From AC-38 sp033856025 (GTDB lineage Bacteria; Actinomycetota; Thermoleophilia; Solirubrobacterales; Solirubrobacteraceae): a stretch of 64,000 nucleotides of DNA. Location: the NCBI GenBank assembly GCA_033856025.1, contig JAWVFQ010000012.1:21261-85260 (forward strand), written 5' to 3'. A model generated the notes under the pieces. That model searched no databases, was not told the DNA's origin, and saw only the letters and a program-made list of their open reading frames with translations. Position 1 is the stretch's first letter. The number at the start of each line of letters is the position of its first letter. A program made the translations under genes and the position numbers. This document shows positions 9,228 through 17,569 of the stretch, one piece after another.

Positions 9228-12125
9228 ATGTCGCCGCATGACCAGATAACGGTCTCGGGCGCCCGCGAGCACAACCTCAAGGACGTCTCGCTCTCGCTTC
9301 CGCGCGAGGCGCTCGTGGTCATCACCGGGCTCTCCGGCTCCGGGAAGTCCTCGCTGGCCTTCGACACGATCTACGCCGAGGGCCAGCGCCGCTACGTGGA
9401 GTCGCTGTCCGCGTACGCGCGGCAGTTCCTCGGGCAGATGGACAAGCCCGACGTGGACTCGATCGAGGGGCTCTCGCCGGCCATCTCGATCGATCAGAAG
9501 ACGACGTCGCGAAACCCGCGCTCCACCGTCGGGACGGTGACGGAGATCTACGACTACCTGCGCCTGCTGTGGGCGCGCGTGGGCAAGCCGCACTGCCACG
9601 TCTGCGGGCGGCCGATCGCGGGCCAGTCGGCGGAGCAGATCATCGACCACGTGATGACGCTCCCGGAGGGGACGCGGTTCATGGTCCTGGCGCCGGTGGT
9701 GCGCGGGCGCAAGGGCGAGTACGGCAAGCTGCTCGACGAGCTGCGCGCCGAGGGCTTCTCGCGCGTGAAGGTGGACGGCGAGACGCGCCTGCTCGAGGAG
9801 GAGTTCGACCTCGACAAGAAGTACAAGCACGACATCTCGGTGGTGGTCGACCGGCTCGTGATGAAGGCGGACGTGCGCAAGCGCCTGGCCGACTCGGTCG
9901 AGACCGCGGTGTCCGTGGCGGACGGCCTGGTCGACGTCGAGCTGGTCGACGACCCGGACGGACGGGTCCTCACCTTCTCCGAGAAGTTCGCCTGTCCCGA
10001 GCACGGGCCGTCGATCGCCGAGCTCGAGCCGCGGATCTTCTCCTTCAACTCCCCGCACGGCGCCTGCCCGCGCTGCACGGGACTGGGGTCGCAGATGGAG
10101 ATCGATCCCGAGCTGATCGTGCCCGACCCCTCGCTGTCGATCGGAGAGGGGGCGATCCTGCCCTGGTCGTCGTCCTCGTCGAACTACTACGACGAGATCA
10201 CCAACGCGATCGCCGAGCGCTACGAGGTCGACCTGGAGGCGCCGTGGGAGGAGCTGCCCGAGGACCAGCGCGACCTCTTCCTGTACGGCACCAACGGCGA
10301 CAAGATCTACATCTCCTATCGCAACCGCTACGGCCGCAAGCGCTCGTACACCACGCGGTTCGAGGGCATCGTGCCGTCGCTGGAGCGCCGCTACCGCGAG
10401 ACCGACTCCGAGTGGTCGCGGGAGAAGATCGAGGAGTACATGTCCGTGCGCCCGTGCCCGGAGTGCCGGGGCGCGCGCCTGCGGCCGGAGTCGCGCGCGG
10501 TGACGGTGGCCGGTCTCTCGCTGCCGGAGTTCACGACCCTGTCGGCGCAGCGGGCGCTGGAGTGGGTGGACGCGGTGGAGCTCTCCGACGTCGACCGCCA
10601 GATCGCGCGGATGATCCTCCGCGAGATCGAGGAGCGGCTCGGCTTCCTCAACAACGTCGGCGTCGGCTACCTGTCGATGGAGCGCGCGGCGGCGACGCTG
10701 TCGGGAGGCGAGGCGCAGCGCATCCGGCTGGCCACGCAGATCGGCTCCTCGCTCGTGGGCGTCCTCTACATCCTCGACGAGCCGTCGATCGGCCTGCACC
10801 AGCGCGACAACGCGCGGCTGATCGGCACGCTGGAGCGCCTGCGCGACCTCGGCAACACGGTCATCGTCGTCGAGCACGACGAGGGCACGATGCGCGCGGC
10901 CGACCACCTGGTGGACCTCGGCCCGGGCGCGGGCGAGCACGGCGGGCGGATCGTGGCCGAGGGGACGGCGGACGAGGTGGAGCGCATCGACGAGTCGCTG
11001 ACCGGCCAGTTCCTGGCGGGCACGCGGCGCATCGAGGTGCCCAAGCGCCGGCGCCGCCCCAAGGGCGAGGTGCTGATCGAGGGTGCCACCCAGCACAACC
11101 TCAAGAACGTCAACGTGAAGGTCCCGCTCGGCCTGTTCTGCTGCGTGACCGGGGTGTCGGGCTCCGGGAAGTCGACGCTGGTCAACGAGGTGCTGTTCAA
11201 GTCGGTGGCCAACCGGCTGCACCGGTCCAAGCAGCGCCCGGGCGCGCACCGGCGGATCAGTGGCCTGGACGCGCTGGACAAGATCATCTCGGTGGACCAG
11301 TCGCCGATCGGCCGCACGCCGCGGTCCAACCCGGCGACCTACATCGGGCTGTTCGACCAGATCCGCGACCTGTTCTCCAAGACGCAGGAGGCGCGGGCCC
11401 GCGGCTACAAGCCGGGACGCTTCTCGTTCAACGTCAAGGGCGGGCGCTGCGAGGTCTGCCGGGGCGACGGGCAGATCAAGATCGAGATGCACTTCCTGCC
11501 CGACGTCTACGTGCCGTGCGAGCAGTGCCACGGCAAGCGCTACAACCGCGAGACGCTGGAGATCCGCTTCAAGGGCAAGAACATCGCCGACGTGCTGGAC
11601 ATGCCGGTGGAGGAGGCGGTCGAGTTCTTCGCCCACATCCCCAAGATCCACCGGCGCCTGGCCACGCTGAACGACGTGGGGCTGGGCTACATCCGGATCG
11701 GGCAGCCGGCCACGACGCTCTCCGGGGGCGAGGCGCAGCGCGTGAAGCTGGCGTCCGAGCTGTGCAAGGTGGCCACGGGGCGGACGCTCTACATCCTCGA
11801 CGAGCCGACGACGGGGCTGCACTTCGCCGACATCCAGCGGCTGCTGGAGGTGCTGAAGCGGCTGGTGGACGCGGGGAACACCGTCGTCGTGATCGAGCAC
11901 AACCTCGACGTCATCAAGACGGCGGACCGGCTGATCGACATGGGGCCCGAGGGTGGCGAGGAGGGCGGCTACATCGTGGCCGTGGGCACGCCTGAGCAGG
12001 TGGCGGCCACCGAGGGTTCGCACACGGGTGAGTACCTGCGCTCGTTGGTCACGCCCGCGGCGCCGCGCAAGTCTCGCGTCAACGGCGGCTCGTCGCGCCG
12101 CCGCAAGGTCGCGGCCGCGGCCTGA
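9228..12125 (+). CDS. uvrA: UvrABC excinuclease subunit A
   Basis: 965 residues, normal for the family. UvrA is the damage-sensing double ABC ATPase of nucleotide excision repair. Seen in order: Walker A1 GLSGSGKS (about 34), zinc cysteines CHVCGRP (about 124), signature LSGGEAQRIRLATQIGS (about 491) with Walker B LYILDEPSIGLH, Walker A2 GVSGSGKS (about 642), the second zinc module CEVCRGDG ... CEQCHGKRY (about 741) and the second signature LSGGEAQRVKLASEL (about 831) with LYILDEPTTGLH. The ATG at 9228 is chosen over 9219 because the -10 TACAAT is 7 bases before it and the protein then starts at the usual place. SOS control is inferred from the palindrome. The basic C-tail (SSRRRKVAAAA) is normal. 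Confidence 0.98.
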   Translation: MSPHDQITVSGAREHNLKDVSLSLPREALVVITGLSGSGKSSLAFDTIYAEGQRRYVESLSAYARQFLGQMDKPDVDSIEGLSPAISIDQKTTSRNPRSTVGTVTEIYDYLRLLWARVGKPHCHVCGRPIAGQSAEQIIDHVMTLPEGTRFMVLAPVVRGRKGEYGKLLDELRAEGFSRVKVDGETRLLEEEFDLDKKYKHDISVVVDRLVMKADVRKRLADSVETAVSVADGLVDVELVDDPDGRVLTFSEKFACPEHGPSIAELEPRIFSFNSPHGACPRCTGLGSQMEIDPELIVPDPSLSIGEGAILPWSSSSSNYYDEITNAIAERYEVDLEAPWEELPEDQRDLFLYGTNGDKIYISYRNRYGRKRSYTTRFEGIVPSLERRYRETDSEWSREKIEEYMSVRPCPECRGARLRPESRAVTVAGLSLPEFTTLSAQRALEWVDAVELSDVDRQIARMILREIEERLGFLNNVGVGYLSMERAAATLSGGEAQRIRLATQIGSSLVGVLYILDEPSIGLHQRDNARLIGTLERLRDLGNTVIVVEHDEGTMRAADHLVDLGPGAGEHGGRIVAEGTADEVERIDESLTGQFLAGTRRIEVPKRRRRPKGEVLIEGATQHNLKNVNVKVPLGLFCCVTGVSGSGKSTLVNEVLFKSVANRLHRSKQRPGAHRRISGLDALDKIISVDQSPIGRTPRSNPATYIGLFDQIRDLFSKTQEARARGYKPGRFSFNVKGGRCEVCRGDGQIKIEMHFLPDVYVPCEQCHGKRYNRETLEIRFKGKNIADVLDMPVEEAVEFFAHIPKIHRRLATLNDVGLGYIRIGQPATTLSGGEAQRVKLASELCKVATGRTLYILDEPTTGLHFADIQRLLEVLKRLVDAGNTVVVIEHNLDVIKTADRLIDMGPEGGEEGGYIVAVGTPEQVAATEGSHTGEYLRSLVTPAAPRKSRVNGGSSRRRKVAAAA

Positions 12126-12389
12126 TCTGCTTCGGGCTGGGCCGGTCCGCGGGAGGGTCCGGCCGCTCTGCGGGCGGGTCCTGTCCGGGGTCCCTGGCCC
12201 GGATTTCGCTTGCGCGAGAATCCGTCAGTAGGACCCCGGCCACCCGCCCGATCGGCGTTGATCGGTGCTCTGCGCGTTGTCGGCGGACGTCAAGGGTCCG
12301 GTTTGGTCTGCCGATGTTGGGGGTGTGCTGTCCGCGATGATCGTGTTCGCTTCGCTGGTCGCTCTGTGGGGTGGCGTCGTTCCGCGCCG
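12126..12389. other. Non-coding gap between convergent uvrA and methyltransferase genes
   Basis: The longest gene-free stretch in the window (264 bases). No open frame here has a convincing protein. It is T/G-richer than its surroundings from about 12250 to 12370 and contains a nested inverted repeat at 12185-12239. Both flanking genes end into it, so it must hold termination signals for both, although no U-tract terminator is visible. Confidence 0.6.
12185..12239. terminator. Nested hairpin, possible bidirectional terminator
   Basis: Outer arms CCGGGGTCC (12185-12193) and GGACCCCGG (12231-12239) are perfect. An inner stem GGATTTCGC (12201-12209) pairs with GCGA(G)AATCC (12214-12223) with one bulge and a TTGC loop. 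Placement 60 bases after uvrA fits termination, but there is no T run, so it may instead be a structured RNA or protein site. Confidence 0.4.
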
Positions 12390-13118
12390 TCACCGGCGCT
12401 CGGCGAGCTCCGACTGACCGGCTTCGGCGGCCGCCTTGTCGCGGAGCCTGCCTCGGATCACGAGGACTTCCTCTTCGCGGGCGCCCGGTTCCAGTAGTCC
12501 TCGGGCCTCCAGCATCTCTGCTCGCTGACGCATCAGCGGGCCGAGGGGTCCGGTGTCCCGGGCTTCGACCGTCGCGTCGAGCCCGGCGGCGTGGAGGCGG
12601 TCGAGGGTTGGCCTCTCCCCGCAGATCGACGAGTGCACGACGAGGAGGTGCCCTCCCGGGTTCAGGGCTCGAGGCGCTTCGGTGAGGATGCGGTCGAGCA
12701 GGGCGCGGCCGTCGGCGCCGGCGTCCCAGGCGCGGCGCAGGCCGCGGGTCGGTATCCCCCCGTCGGCCGAGGGCACGTAGGGCGGGTTGGAGACGATCAC
12801 GTCGAAGCGCTCGCCGGCCACCGCTTCGAGGAGGTCGCCGTGGCGGACCTCCACCCACGCTCCGTTGAGGCGGGCGTTGAATCTTGCGGTGGCGACGGCG
12901 CGGCGGGACAGGTCGACGGCGACGACCTCGCGAGCCCCGTTGCGGGCCAGGTCGACCGCGATCGCTCCGGAGCCGGTGCACAGCTCCAGGACACGGTGGC
13001 CGGGGACGAGCGGGCGGGCCGTGCGCGCGAGCAGCCGGGTGTCGGAGATCGGGCGGAAGACGCCCGGCGGGGTCACCAGGCGCAGGCCCGCCGGGGTATC
13101 GCGCATCAGGAGGGCCAC
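12390..13118 (-). CDS. HemK/PrmC-type class I SAM methyltransferase
   Basis: 242 residues. Motif I is VLELCTGSGAIAVDLA (about 43-58), followed by VAVDLS, GDLL and the NPPY signature (SNPPYVPSADGG, about 110) that marks N-methyltransferases acting on Gln or on exocyclic amino groups of bases. It lacks the N-terminal helical domain of PrmC, so it is closer to the stand-alone HemK2/MTQ2-like group; a protein-glutamine target is a family-based guess. The C-terminus continues into RAEMLEARGLLEPG...EEVLVIRG. GTG start; divergent from the ligase gene at 13156 with a 37-base gap. Confidence 0.8.
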   Translation of the reverse strand: MALLMRDTPAGLRLVTPPGVFRPISDTRLLARTARPLVPGHRVLELCTGSGAIAVDLARNGAREVVAVDLSRRAVATARFNARLNGAWVEVRHGDLLEAVAGERFDVIVSNPPYVPSADGGIPTRGLRRAWDAGADGRALLDRILTEAPRALNPGGHLLVVHSSICGERPTLDRLHAAGLDATVEARDTGPLGPLMRQRAEMLEARGLLEPGAREEEVLVIRGRLRDKAAAEAGQSELAERR

Positions 13119-13155
13119 GGCGGCGATCTATCCTCCCCGCCGCCTCGCGAAACCC

Positions 13156-14301
13156 ATGCCCCAGCCGCCCCAGATCCCCGACCCACCCCGCGTCGTCACC
13201 GCCGAGTCGCTGCACGAGGCCTTCGACGCGCCCGCGCCGCTGACGGTCGGGGTGGAGGAGGAGCTGATGGTCCTGGACCCCGCGACGCTGGACCTCGCGC
13301 CGCTGGGCAAGGCGGTGCTGGCGGCGGTCGGCGACGACCCGCGGTTCAAGCTCGAGTTCCCCGCCGCCCAGCTGGAGATCGTCACGGCGCCGGCGTCGGG
13401 CGCCGGCGCGGTCGCGGCGCAGCTGGCCGCGGCCCGGCGCGACCTGGCCGCGGCCGCCGGGTCCGTCGCCCGGTTCGCCGGCACCGGCCTGCACCCCTTC
13501 GCCGCGCCCGACGGGCCGCTCAACGAGGGCGAGCGCTACGCGCGCACCATGCACCACTACGGGCCGGTCGCCGCGCGCCAGCAGCTCTGCGCGCTCCAGG
13601 TCCACGTCGCCGTGCGCGGCGCCGGCCGGGCCCTGGCGGTCCACAACGCGCTGCGCTCCTTTCTGCCCGAGCTGGCGGCGCTGGCGGCGAACGCGCCGTA
13701 CCACGACGGGCGCGACACGGGGATGGCGTCGGCGCGGCCGAAGGTCTCCGAGCTGCTCCCGCGTCAGGGGATCCCGCCGGTCCTGGGCGGGTGGGCCGAG
13801 TTCGCCGAGGCGATGCGCTGGGGCGCCGCCGCCGGCCCGATGGTCGACTACCGCTCGTGGTGGTTCGAGCTGCGGCCGAACCCGGCCTTCGGGACGCTCG
13901 AGGTGCGCGTGCCCGACGCCCAGGCCACGGTGGCCGAAGCGGCGGCGGTCGTCGCGGTCGTCCACGCCCTGGCGGCCTGGCTGGCCGCGCGCCACGATGC
14001 CGGCGACCTCCCCACCCCGGCGCCCGCGTGGCGGATCGCGGAGAACCGCTGGTCGGCCGCTCACCGCGGCCCCCACGGCGAGATGGCCGACCTGGACAGC
14101 GGGGCGCCCGGTCCCACGGCCGACCGCCTGCACGCGCTCCTCGACGTCCTCGAGCCGATCGCCCGCGATCAGGCCGCCGCGGACCACCTCGCCACGGCCC
14201 GCAACCTGATCGACCGACCCGGCGCCGACCGCCAGCGCGCCGCGGGCGACCCGCACGCGGCGACCGCCCAGCTGGCCGCCGACTTCCTGGCCGGGATCTA
14301 G
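13156..14301 (+). CDS. YbdK-type carboxylate-amine ligase (GCS2 family), paralogue 1
   Basis: 381 residues of the glutamate-cysteine ligase type 2 family: ATP-dependent joining of a carboxylate to an amine. Visible motifs are LTVGVEEELMVLDP (about 31-44), LEFPAAQLEI, LQVHVAV (about 148), YHDGRDTGMASARP (about 181) and WWFELRPNPAFGTLEVRVPDAQ (about 235). YbdK of E. coli has weak Glu-Cys ligase activity; the true substrate of most homologues is unknown. TATCCT at 13131-13136 is a promoter candidate. It is followed by a haem-oxygenase-like iron enzyme and a CDGSH protein. A second, quite different paralogue lies at 46541. Confidence 0.85.
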   Translation: MPQPPQIPDPPRVVTAESLHEAFDAPAPLTVGVEEELMVLDPATLDLAPLGKAVLAAVGDDPRFKLEFPAAQLEIVTAPASGAGAVAAQLAAARRDLAAAAGSVARFAGTGLHPFAAPDGPLNEGERYARTMHHYGPVAARQQLCALQVHVAVRGAGRALAVHNALRSFLPELAALAANAPYHDGRDTGMASARPKVSELLPRQGIPPVLGGWAEFAEAMRWGAAAGPMVDYRSWWFELRPNPAFGTLEVRVPDAQATVAEAAAVVAVVHALAAWLAARHDAGDLPTPAPAWRIAENRWSAAHRGPHGEMADLDSGAPGPTADRLHALLDVLEPIARDQAAADHLATARNLIDRPGADRQRAAGDPHAATAQLAADFLAGI

Positions 14302-14374
14302 GCCCCCTTGGACCGGCCGGCCGGGGCCTGTGGACCGTTGGTTGGGGGGGCTTTCGGCCGGGTAGGTCCGGGCC

Positions 14375-15421
14375 GTGACCTCTCCGGCAGCCCAGATGTC
14401 GCCGGCCGCGGCGCCGGTCCTGGCGCCGGCCCCGCGCGGCGAGCTGAGCGCGATCCTCCTGGGTGCGCTGGCCGGCGCGCCGTTCGCGCTGGACCTCGAC
14501 CTGCCGTTCCCCGAGGGCGACGCGCTGTCCGACGAGGACCTGCACCTCAGCCTCTACCTCTGTTACGAGCTGCACTACCGGGGCGTGCCGGGGGCGGACG
14601 AGCGCTGGGAGTGGGAGCCCTCGCTGCTCGCCGTCCGCCGGCGGCTGGAGCGCCGGTTCGAGGCGGCGCTCGAGGCGCTCGTGCCGCGCGGCGACGAGGG
14701 CGTGCCGCCGGAGGAGGTCGACCTCGCGCTGCGCGAGATCGCCGACGCCGACGAGGGCCGCTCGCTGTCGGCCCACGTCGAGCGCGAGGCCGGCCTGGAC
14801 GAGGTGCGCGAGTTCCTCGTGCACCGCTCGGCCTACCAGCTCAAGGAGGCCGACCCGCACTCGTGGGCGCTCCCGCGCCTGTACGGCGCGCCCAAGGCGG
14901 CGCTGGTGGAGATCCAGGCCGACGAGTACGGCGGCGGGCGCGCCGACCGCATCCACGCCGAGCTGTTCGCGGGCGCGATGGCGGCGCTGGGCCTGGATGC
15001 CCGCTACGGCGCCCACCTGGACCGCATCCCCGGGGTCACGCTGGCCACGGTGAACCTGATGTCGCTGTTCGGCCTGCACCGCCGTCTGCGCGGTGCGATC
15101 GTGGGCCACCTGGCGCTGTTCGAGATGACCTCGTCGATCCCCAACGGCCGCTACGCGCGCGGTCTGCGCCGGCTCGGGCTGGGCGACGGCGCCACGGCGT
15201 TCTTCGACGAGCACGTGGAGGCGGACGCCGTCCACGAGAACGTCGCCGCGGTCGACCTGGCCGGGGGACTGGTGCGCCAGGACCCGCGGATGGCCGCCGA
15301 CGTCCTGTGGGGCGCGCGGACCCTGGCGGCGCTGGACCGCCGCTGGTGCGACCACGTCCTGGACGCCTGGGAGGCGGGGGAGACCTCCCTGCTCGCGCCG
15401 CTGGAGGACACCGATGGCTGA
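14375..15421 (+). CDS. Haem-oxygenase-like iron-containing redox enzyme
   Basis: 348 residues, starting at GTG 14375 (an ATG seven codons on is possible). The fold family (haem-oxygenase-like, putative diiron oxidases) is suggested by ELHYRGVPG (about 64), the DEYGGGRADRIHAELF block (about 188) and FEMTSSIPNGRY ... FFDEHVEADAVHENVA (about 249-290). The E, D and H residues in these three blocks are the expected metal ligands. Family members use a diiron centre for oxygen-dependent chemistry on small carboxylates or amines; the substrate is unknown. It overlaps the CDGSH gene by 8 bases, so the two are co-translated and the CDGSH protein is a plausible electron partner. Confidence 0.72.
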   Translation: MTSPAAQMSPAAAPVLAPAPRGELSAILLGALAGAPFALDLDLPFPEGDALSDEDLHLSLYLCYELHYRGVPGADERWEWEPSLLAVRRRLERRFEAALEALVPRGDEGVPPEEVDLALREIADADEGRSLSAHVEREAGLDEVREFLVHRSAYQLKEADPHSWALPRLYGAPKAALVEIQADEYGGGRADRIHAELFAGAMAALGLDARYGAHLDRIPGVTLATVNLMSLFGLHRRLRGAIVGHLALFEMTSSIPNGRYARGLRRLGLGDGATAFFDEHVEADAVHENVAAVDLAGGLVRQDPRMAADVLWGARTLAALDRRWCDHVLDAWEAGETSLLAPLEDTDG

Positions 15422-15641
15422 CGAGCGCCCCGACGTCACGATCACGCCCTACCGCGACGGGCCGCTGCTCGTCCGCGGTCCCTTCCGTATCGAGGACATG
15501 CACGGCAACCCGATCCAGACCGATCGCGAGACCGTGGCGCTGTGCCGCTGCGGCAAGTCGCGGATCCGCCCGTTCTGCGACGGGAGCCACAAGCTCGTGC
15601 GCTTCCGCGCGCCGACGGGCGCCGAGCGCGGCCGGCAATAG
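15414..15641 (+). CDS. CDGSH iron-sulfur domain protein
   Basis: 75 residues. The single CDGSH motif CRCGKSRIRPFCDGSH (about 44-59) supplies three Cys and one His to a [2Fe-2S] cluster (CxCx2[S/T]x3Px2CDGxH pattern, fully kept). The N-terminal part (TITPYRDGPLLVRGPF...D) is the usual beta extension of bacterial members. Such proteins transfer electrons or clusters. The ATG lies 8 bases inside the preceding iron-enzyme gene, which strongly suggests joint function. Confidence 0.93.
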   Translation: MADERPDVTITPYRDGPLLVRGPFRIEDMHGNPIQTDRETVALCRCGKSRIRPFCDGSHKLVRFRAPTGAERGRQ

Positions 15642-15644
15642 AAT
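15639..15644 (+). promoter_or_regulatory. -10 element of the hexapeptide acyltransferase
   Basis: TAGAAT, overlapping the CDGSH stop codon (TAG at 15639-15641) and ten bases before the ATG at 15655. No Shine-Dalgarno lies between, so a nearly leaderless transcript is likely. Confidence 0.5.
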
Positions 15645-15654
15645 CGGCGCGGCC

Positions 15655-16227
15655 ATGGGCGCCGCGCGGCTCTACCTCCAGAAGTGGCGCTGGTACGAGC
15701 GCAACGCCCTGCCCTGGAACCGCCTGGCGCTGCATCGCGAGATGGCGCGCCGCCAGGCCTTCGCCCGGTACCCGACGCACGGCAACGTCCTGGAGGCGCT
15801 GCGCGAGGGCCGGCTGGAGATCGGCGCCGGCACGCTGCTGGAGCCCGACGTCTGGATCACCGCCCCGGGCGACGCGCGCATCCGCATCGGCGAGGGTTGC
15901 TTCCTCAACCTCGGCGTCATGGTGGCCAGCGTGGAGCTGGTGGAGATCGGCGACCACTGCATGTTCGCCAACGGCTGCTTCGTCACCGACGGCAACCACC
16001 GCTTCGGCGACCGCGAGAAGCCGGTCCCCTGGCAGGGATTCACCACCAAGGGCCCCACCCGCATCGGCGACAACGCCTGGCTGGGCGCCCACGTGGTCGT
16101 GACCAGCGGCGTGACGATCGGCGAACGCTGCGTGATCGGCGCCAACAGCGTGGTCACGCAGAACATCGAGCCGTTCACCATCGCCGCGGGCGCGCCGGCC
16201 AAGGCGCTCAAGCGCGTCGAGTACTAG
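15655..16227 (+). CDS. Left-handed beta-helix (hexapeptide) acyltransferase
   Basis: 190 residues. Repeating hexapeptides (IGEGCFLNLGV, IGDHCMFANGC, IGDNAWLGAHVVVTSGVTIGERCVIGANSVVTQNIEPFTIAAGAPAK) show the LbH fold of O/N-acetyltransferases; the end matches the xylose/maltose-acetyltransferase pattern, with GNHRF (about 118) near the catalytic histidine. The N-terminal helix (LYLQKWRWYERNALPW) is basic and aromatic. The acceptor is unknown: sugar or antibiotic-like acetylation are family options. It follows the iron enzyme/CDGSH pair and ends in a CTAG shared with the convergent phosphate operon. Confidence 0.82.
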   Translation: MGAARLYLQKWRWYERNALPWNRLALHREMARRQAFARYPTHGNVLEALREGRLEIGAGTLLEPDVWITAPGDARIRIGEGCFLNLGVMVASVELVEIGDHCMFANGCFVTDGNHRFGDREKPVPWQGFTTKGPTRIGDNAWLGAHVVVTSGVTIGERCVIGANSVVTQNIEPFTIAAGAPAKALKRVEY

Positions 16228-16463
16228 CTCTTGCTGGTCATGACGACCAGGCCCAGCACGACCGAGCCCGCGAAGGCGAGCAGGGCCACCGTGGCCAGCA
16301 CCGCGAAGAAGGCGGCGCCGACGGCGTTGCCCTCGCGGCGCAGGTCGGTGAAGCGCGTGCTGCCGTAGATCACCAGGCCGAACACGGCGGTCACGCCGAT
16401 CCCGGCCACGAAGGCGCCTCCCACGAGCTTGGCCAGGACGTCGGTGTCGATGATCGTGGCCAT
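16224..16463 (-). CDS. Small membrane protein of the phosphate-uptake operon
   Basis: 79 residues with two hydrophobic segments (about 9-32, VGGAFVAGIGVTAVFGLVIYG; about 49-75, AFFAVLATVALLAFAGSVVLGLVVM) separated by a basic loop (RFTDLRREGN). Not a family I can name. Its ATG overlaps the pit stop by one base (TGATG), so it is translated with the transporter and may be an accessory or regulatory subunit (inference). It ends in the shared CTAG. Confidence 0.75.
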   Translation of the reverse strand: MATIIDTDVLAKLVGGAFVAGIGVTAVFGLVIYGSTRFTDLRREGNAVGAAFFAVLATVALLAFAGSVVLGLVVMTSKS

Positions 16464-17563
16464 CAGCCCTCCACCGTGAGCGGGCGACCCTGCGTGAGGC
16501 GCCGGCCGAGGACCCCGACCAGCAGCGTGAGCAGCGAGAGCGAGACGACCAGCGGCCCCAGCGCGCCCGTGCCGAAGATCCGCGTGATCCCGTAGGTCCC
16601 GGCCCCGACGAGCGCCGCGGCGGGGAGCGTCATCACCCAGGCCGCCACGATGTTCCCGGCCACGCCCCAGCGCACCGCGGACAGGCTCTTGCCCGCCCCC
16701 GCGCCCATGATGCCGCCCGAGGCCACGTGGGTGGTGGACAGCGGGTAGCCGAAGTGCGAGGCGGCCAGGATCACCGAGGCGCCCGCGCCCTGGGCCACGA
16801 AGCCCTGCGCCGGGTCCATCTTGATGATCTTCGAGCCCATCGTGCGGATGATCCGCCACCCGCCGACGTAGGTGCCCAGCGCGATCGCGCTGGCCGCGGA
16901 GACCACGACCCAGGTGGGCGGGTCGGCGCCGGAGGCCAGGTCGCCGTGCGCCACCAGGGCCAGCGCAATGATGCCCATCGTCTTCTGGGCGTCGTTGGTC
17001 CCGTGGGACAGGGAGAACAGGCTGGCCGAGACGATCTGCCCCAGCCGGTAGCCGCGGTTCACCGGCCCCGGTCTCAGCCGGCCCACGATCCGGTAGGCCA
17101 GGATGATGGCCAGCGCGGCCACCACGAAGGCCAGGAAGGGGGCGATCAGCGCGGGGACGAGCACCTTCTCGATCAAGCCGTCGCCCTTGACCGCCTGGGT
17201 CCCCTGCGCCGCGAACGCGGCGCCGACCACGCCGCCGATCAGCGCGTGCGACGAGGACGAGGGCAGCCCGAAGTACCAGGTGGCGAGGTTCCAGGCGATG
17301 GCCCCGATCAGGCCCGCGAAGACGATCGTCGTCGTGATCAGATCGGCGTCCACGATCCCCTTCGCCACGGTGGCCGCGACCTTGAGCGAGATGAAGGCGC
17401 CGGCGAAGTTCAGCACGGCCGCCATGCCGACGGCCACGTTGGGCGGCAGCGCGCGGGTGGAGATGGAGGTGGCCACCGCGTTGGCCGTGTCGTGGAAGCC
17501 GTTGGTGAAGTCGAACGCCAGCGCCGCGGCGACGACGATCACCAGGATGACGTCGCTGTCCAT
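16463..17563 (-). CDS. pit: Low-affinity inorganic phosphate transporter, PiT family
   Basis: 366 residues, roughly ten membrane segments, matching the PiT family that imports metal-phosphate with H+ or Na+. Both inverted-repeat signature motifs are present: DFTNGFHDTANAVATSI near the N-terminus and LSHGTNDAQKTMGIIAL in the middle (about 181). GLPSSSSHALIGG and YPLSTTHVASGGIMG are further family motifs. It lies 6 bases after the DUF47 gene, the normal partner of PiT, and overlaps the next small membrane gene by one base. Confidence 0.93.
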   Translation of the reverse strand: MDSDVILVIVVAAALAFDFTNGFHDTANAVATSISTRALPPNVAVGMAAVLNFAGAFISLKVAATVAKGIVDADLITTTIVFAGLIGAIAWNLATWYFGLPSSSSHALIGGVVGAAFAAQGTQAVKGDGLIEKVLVPALIAPFLAFVVAALAIILAYRIVGRLRPGPVNRGYRLGQIVSASLFSLSHGTNDAQKTMGIIALALVAHGDLASGADPPTWVVVSAASAIALGTYVGGWRIIRTMGSKIIKMDPAQGFVAQGAGASVILAASHFGYPLSTTHVASGGIMGAGAGKSLSAVRWGVAGNIVAAWVMTLPAAALVGAGTYGITRIFGTGALGPLVVSLSLLTLLVGVLGRRLTQGRPLTVEG

Positions 17564-17569
17564 CGTCCC

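Noticed and set aside
8451..12023. 1190-codon open frame antisense to uvrA and neighbours
   Set aside because: It crosses several well-supported genes on the other strand, has no domain, and is rich in Arg/Gly/Ala/Leu/His as expected from antisense reading of high-G+C coding DNA.
12241..12389. Remnant of a transposase or HNH gene in the non-coding gap
   Set aside because: No frame gives a recognisable motif and no terminal repeats or target duplications are seen.
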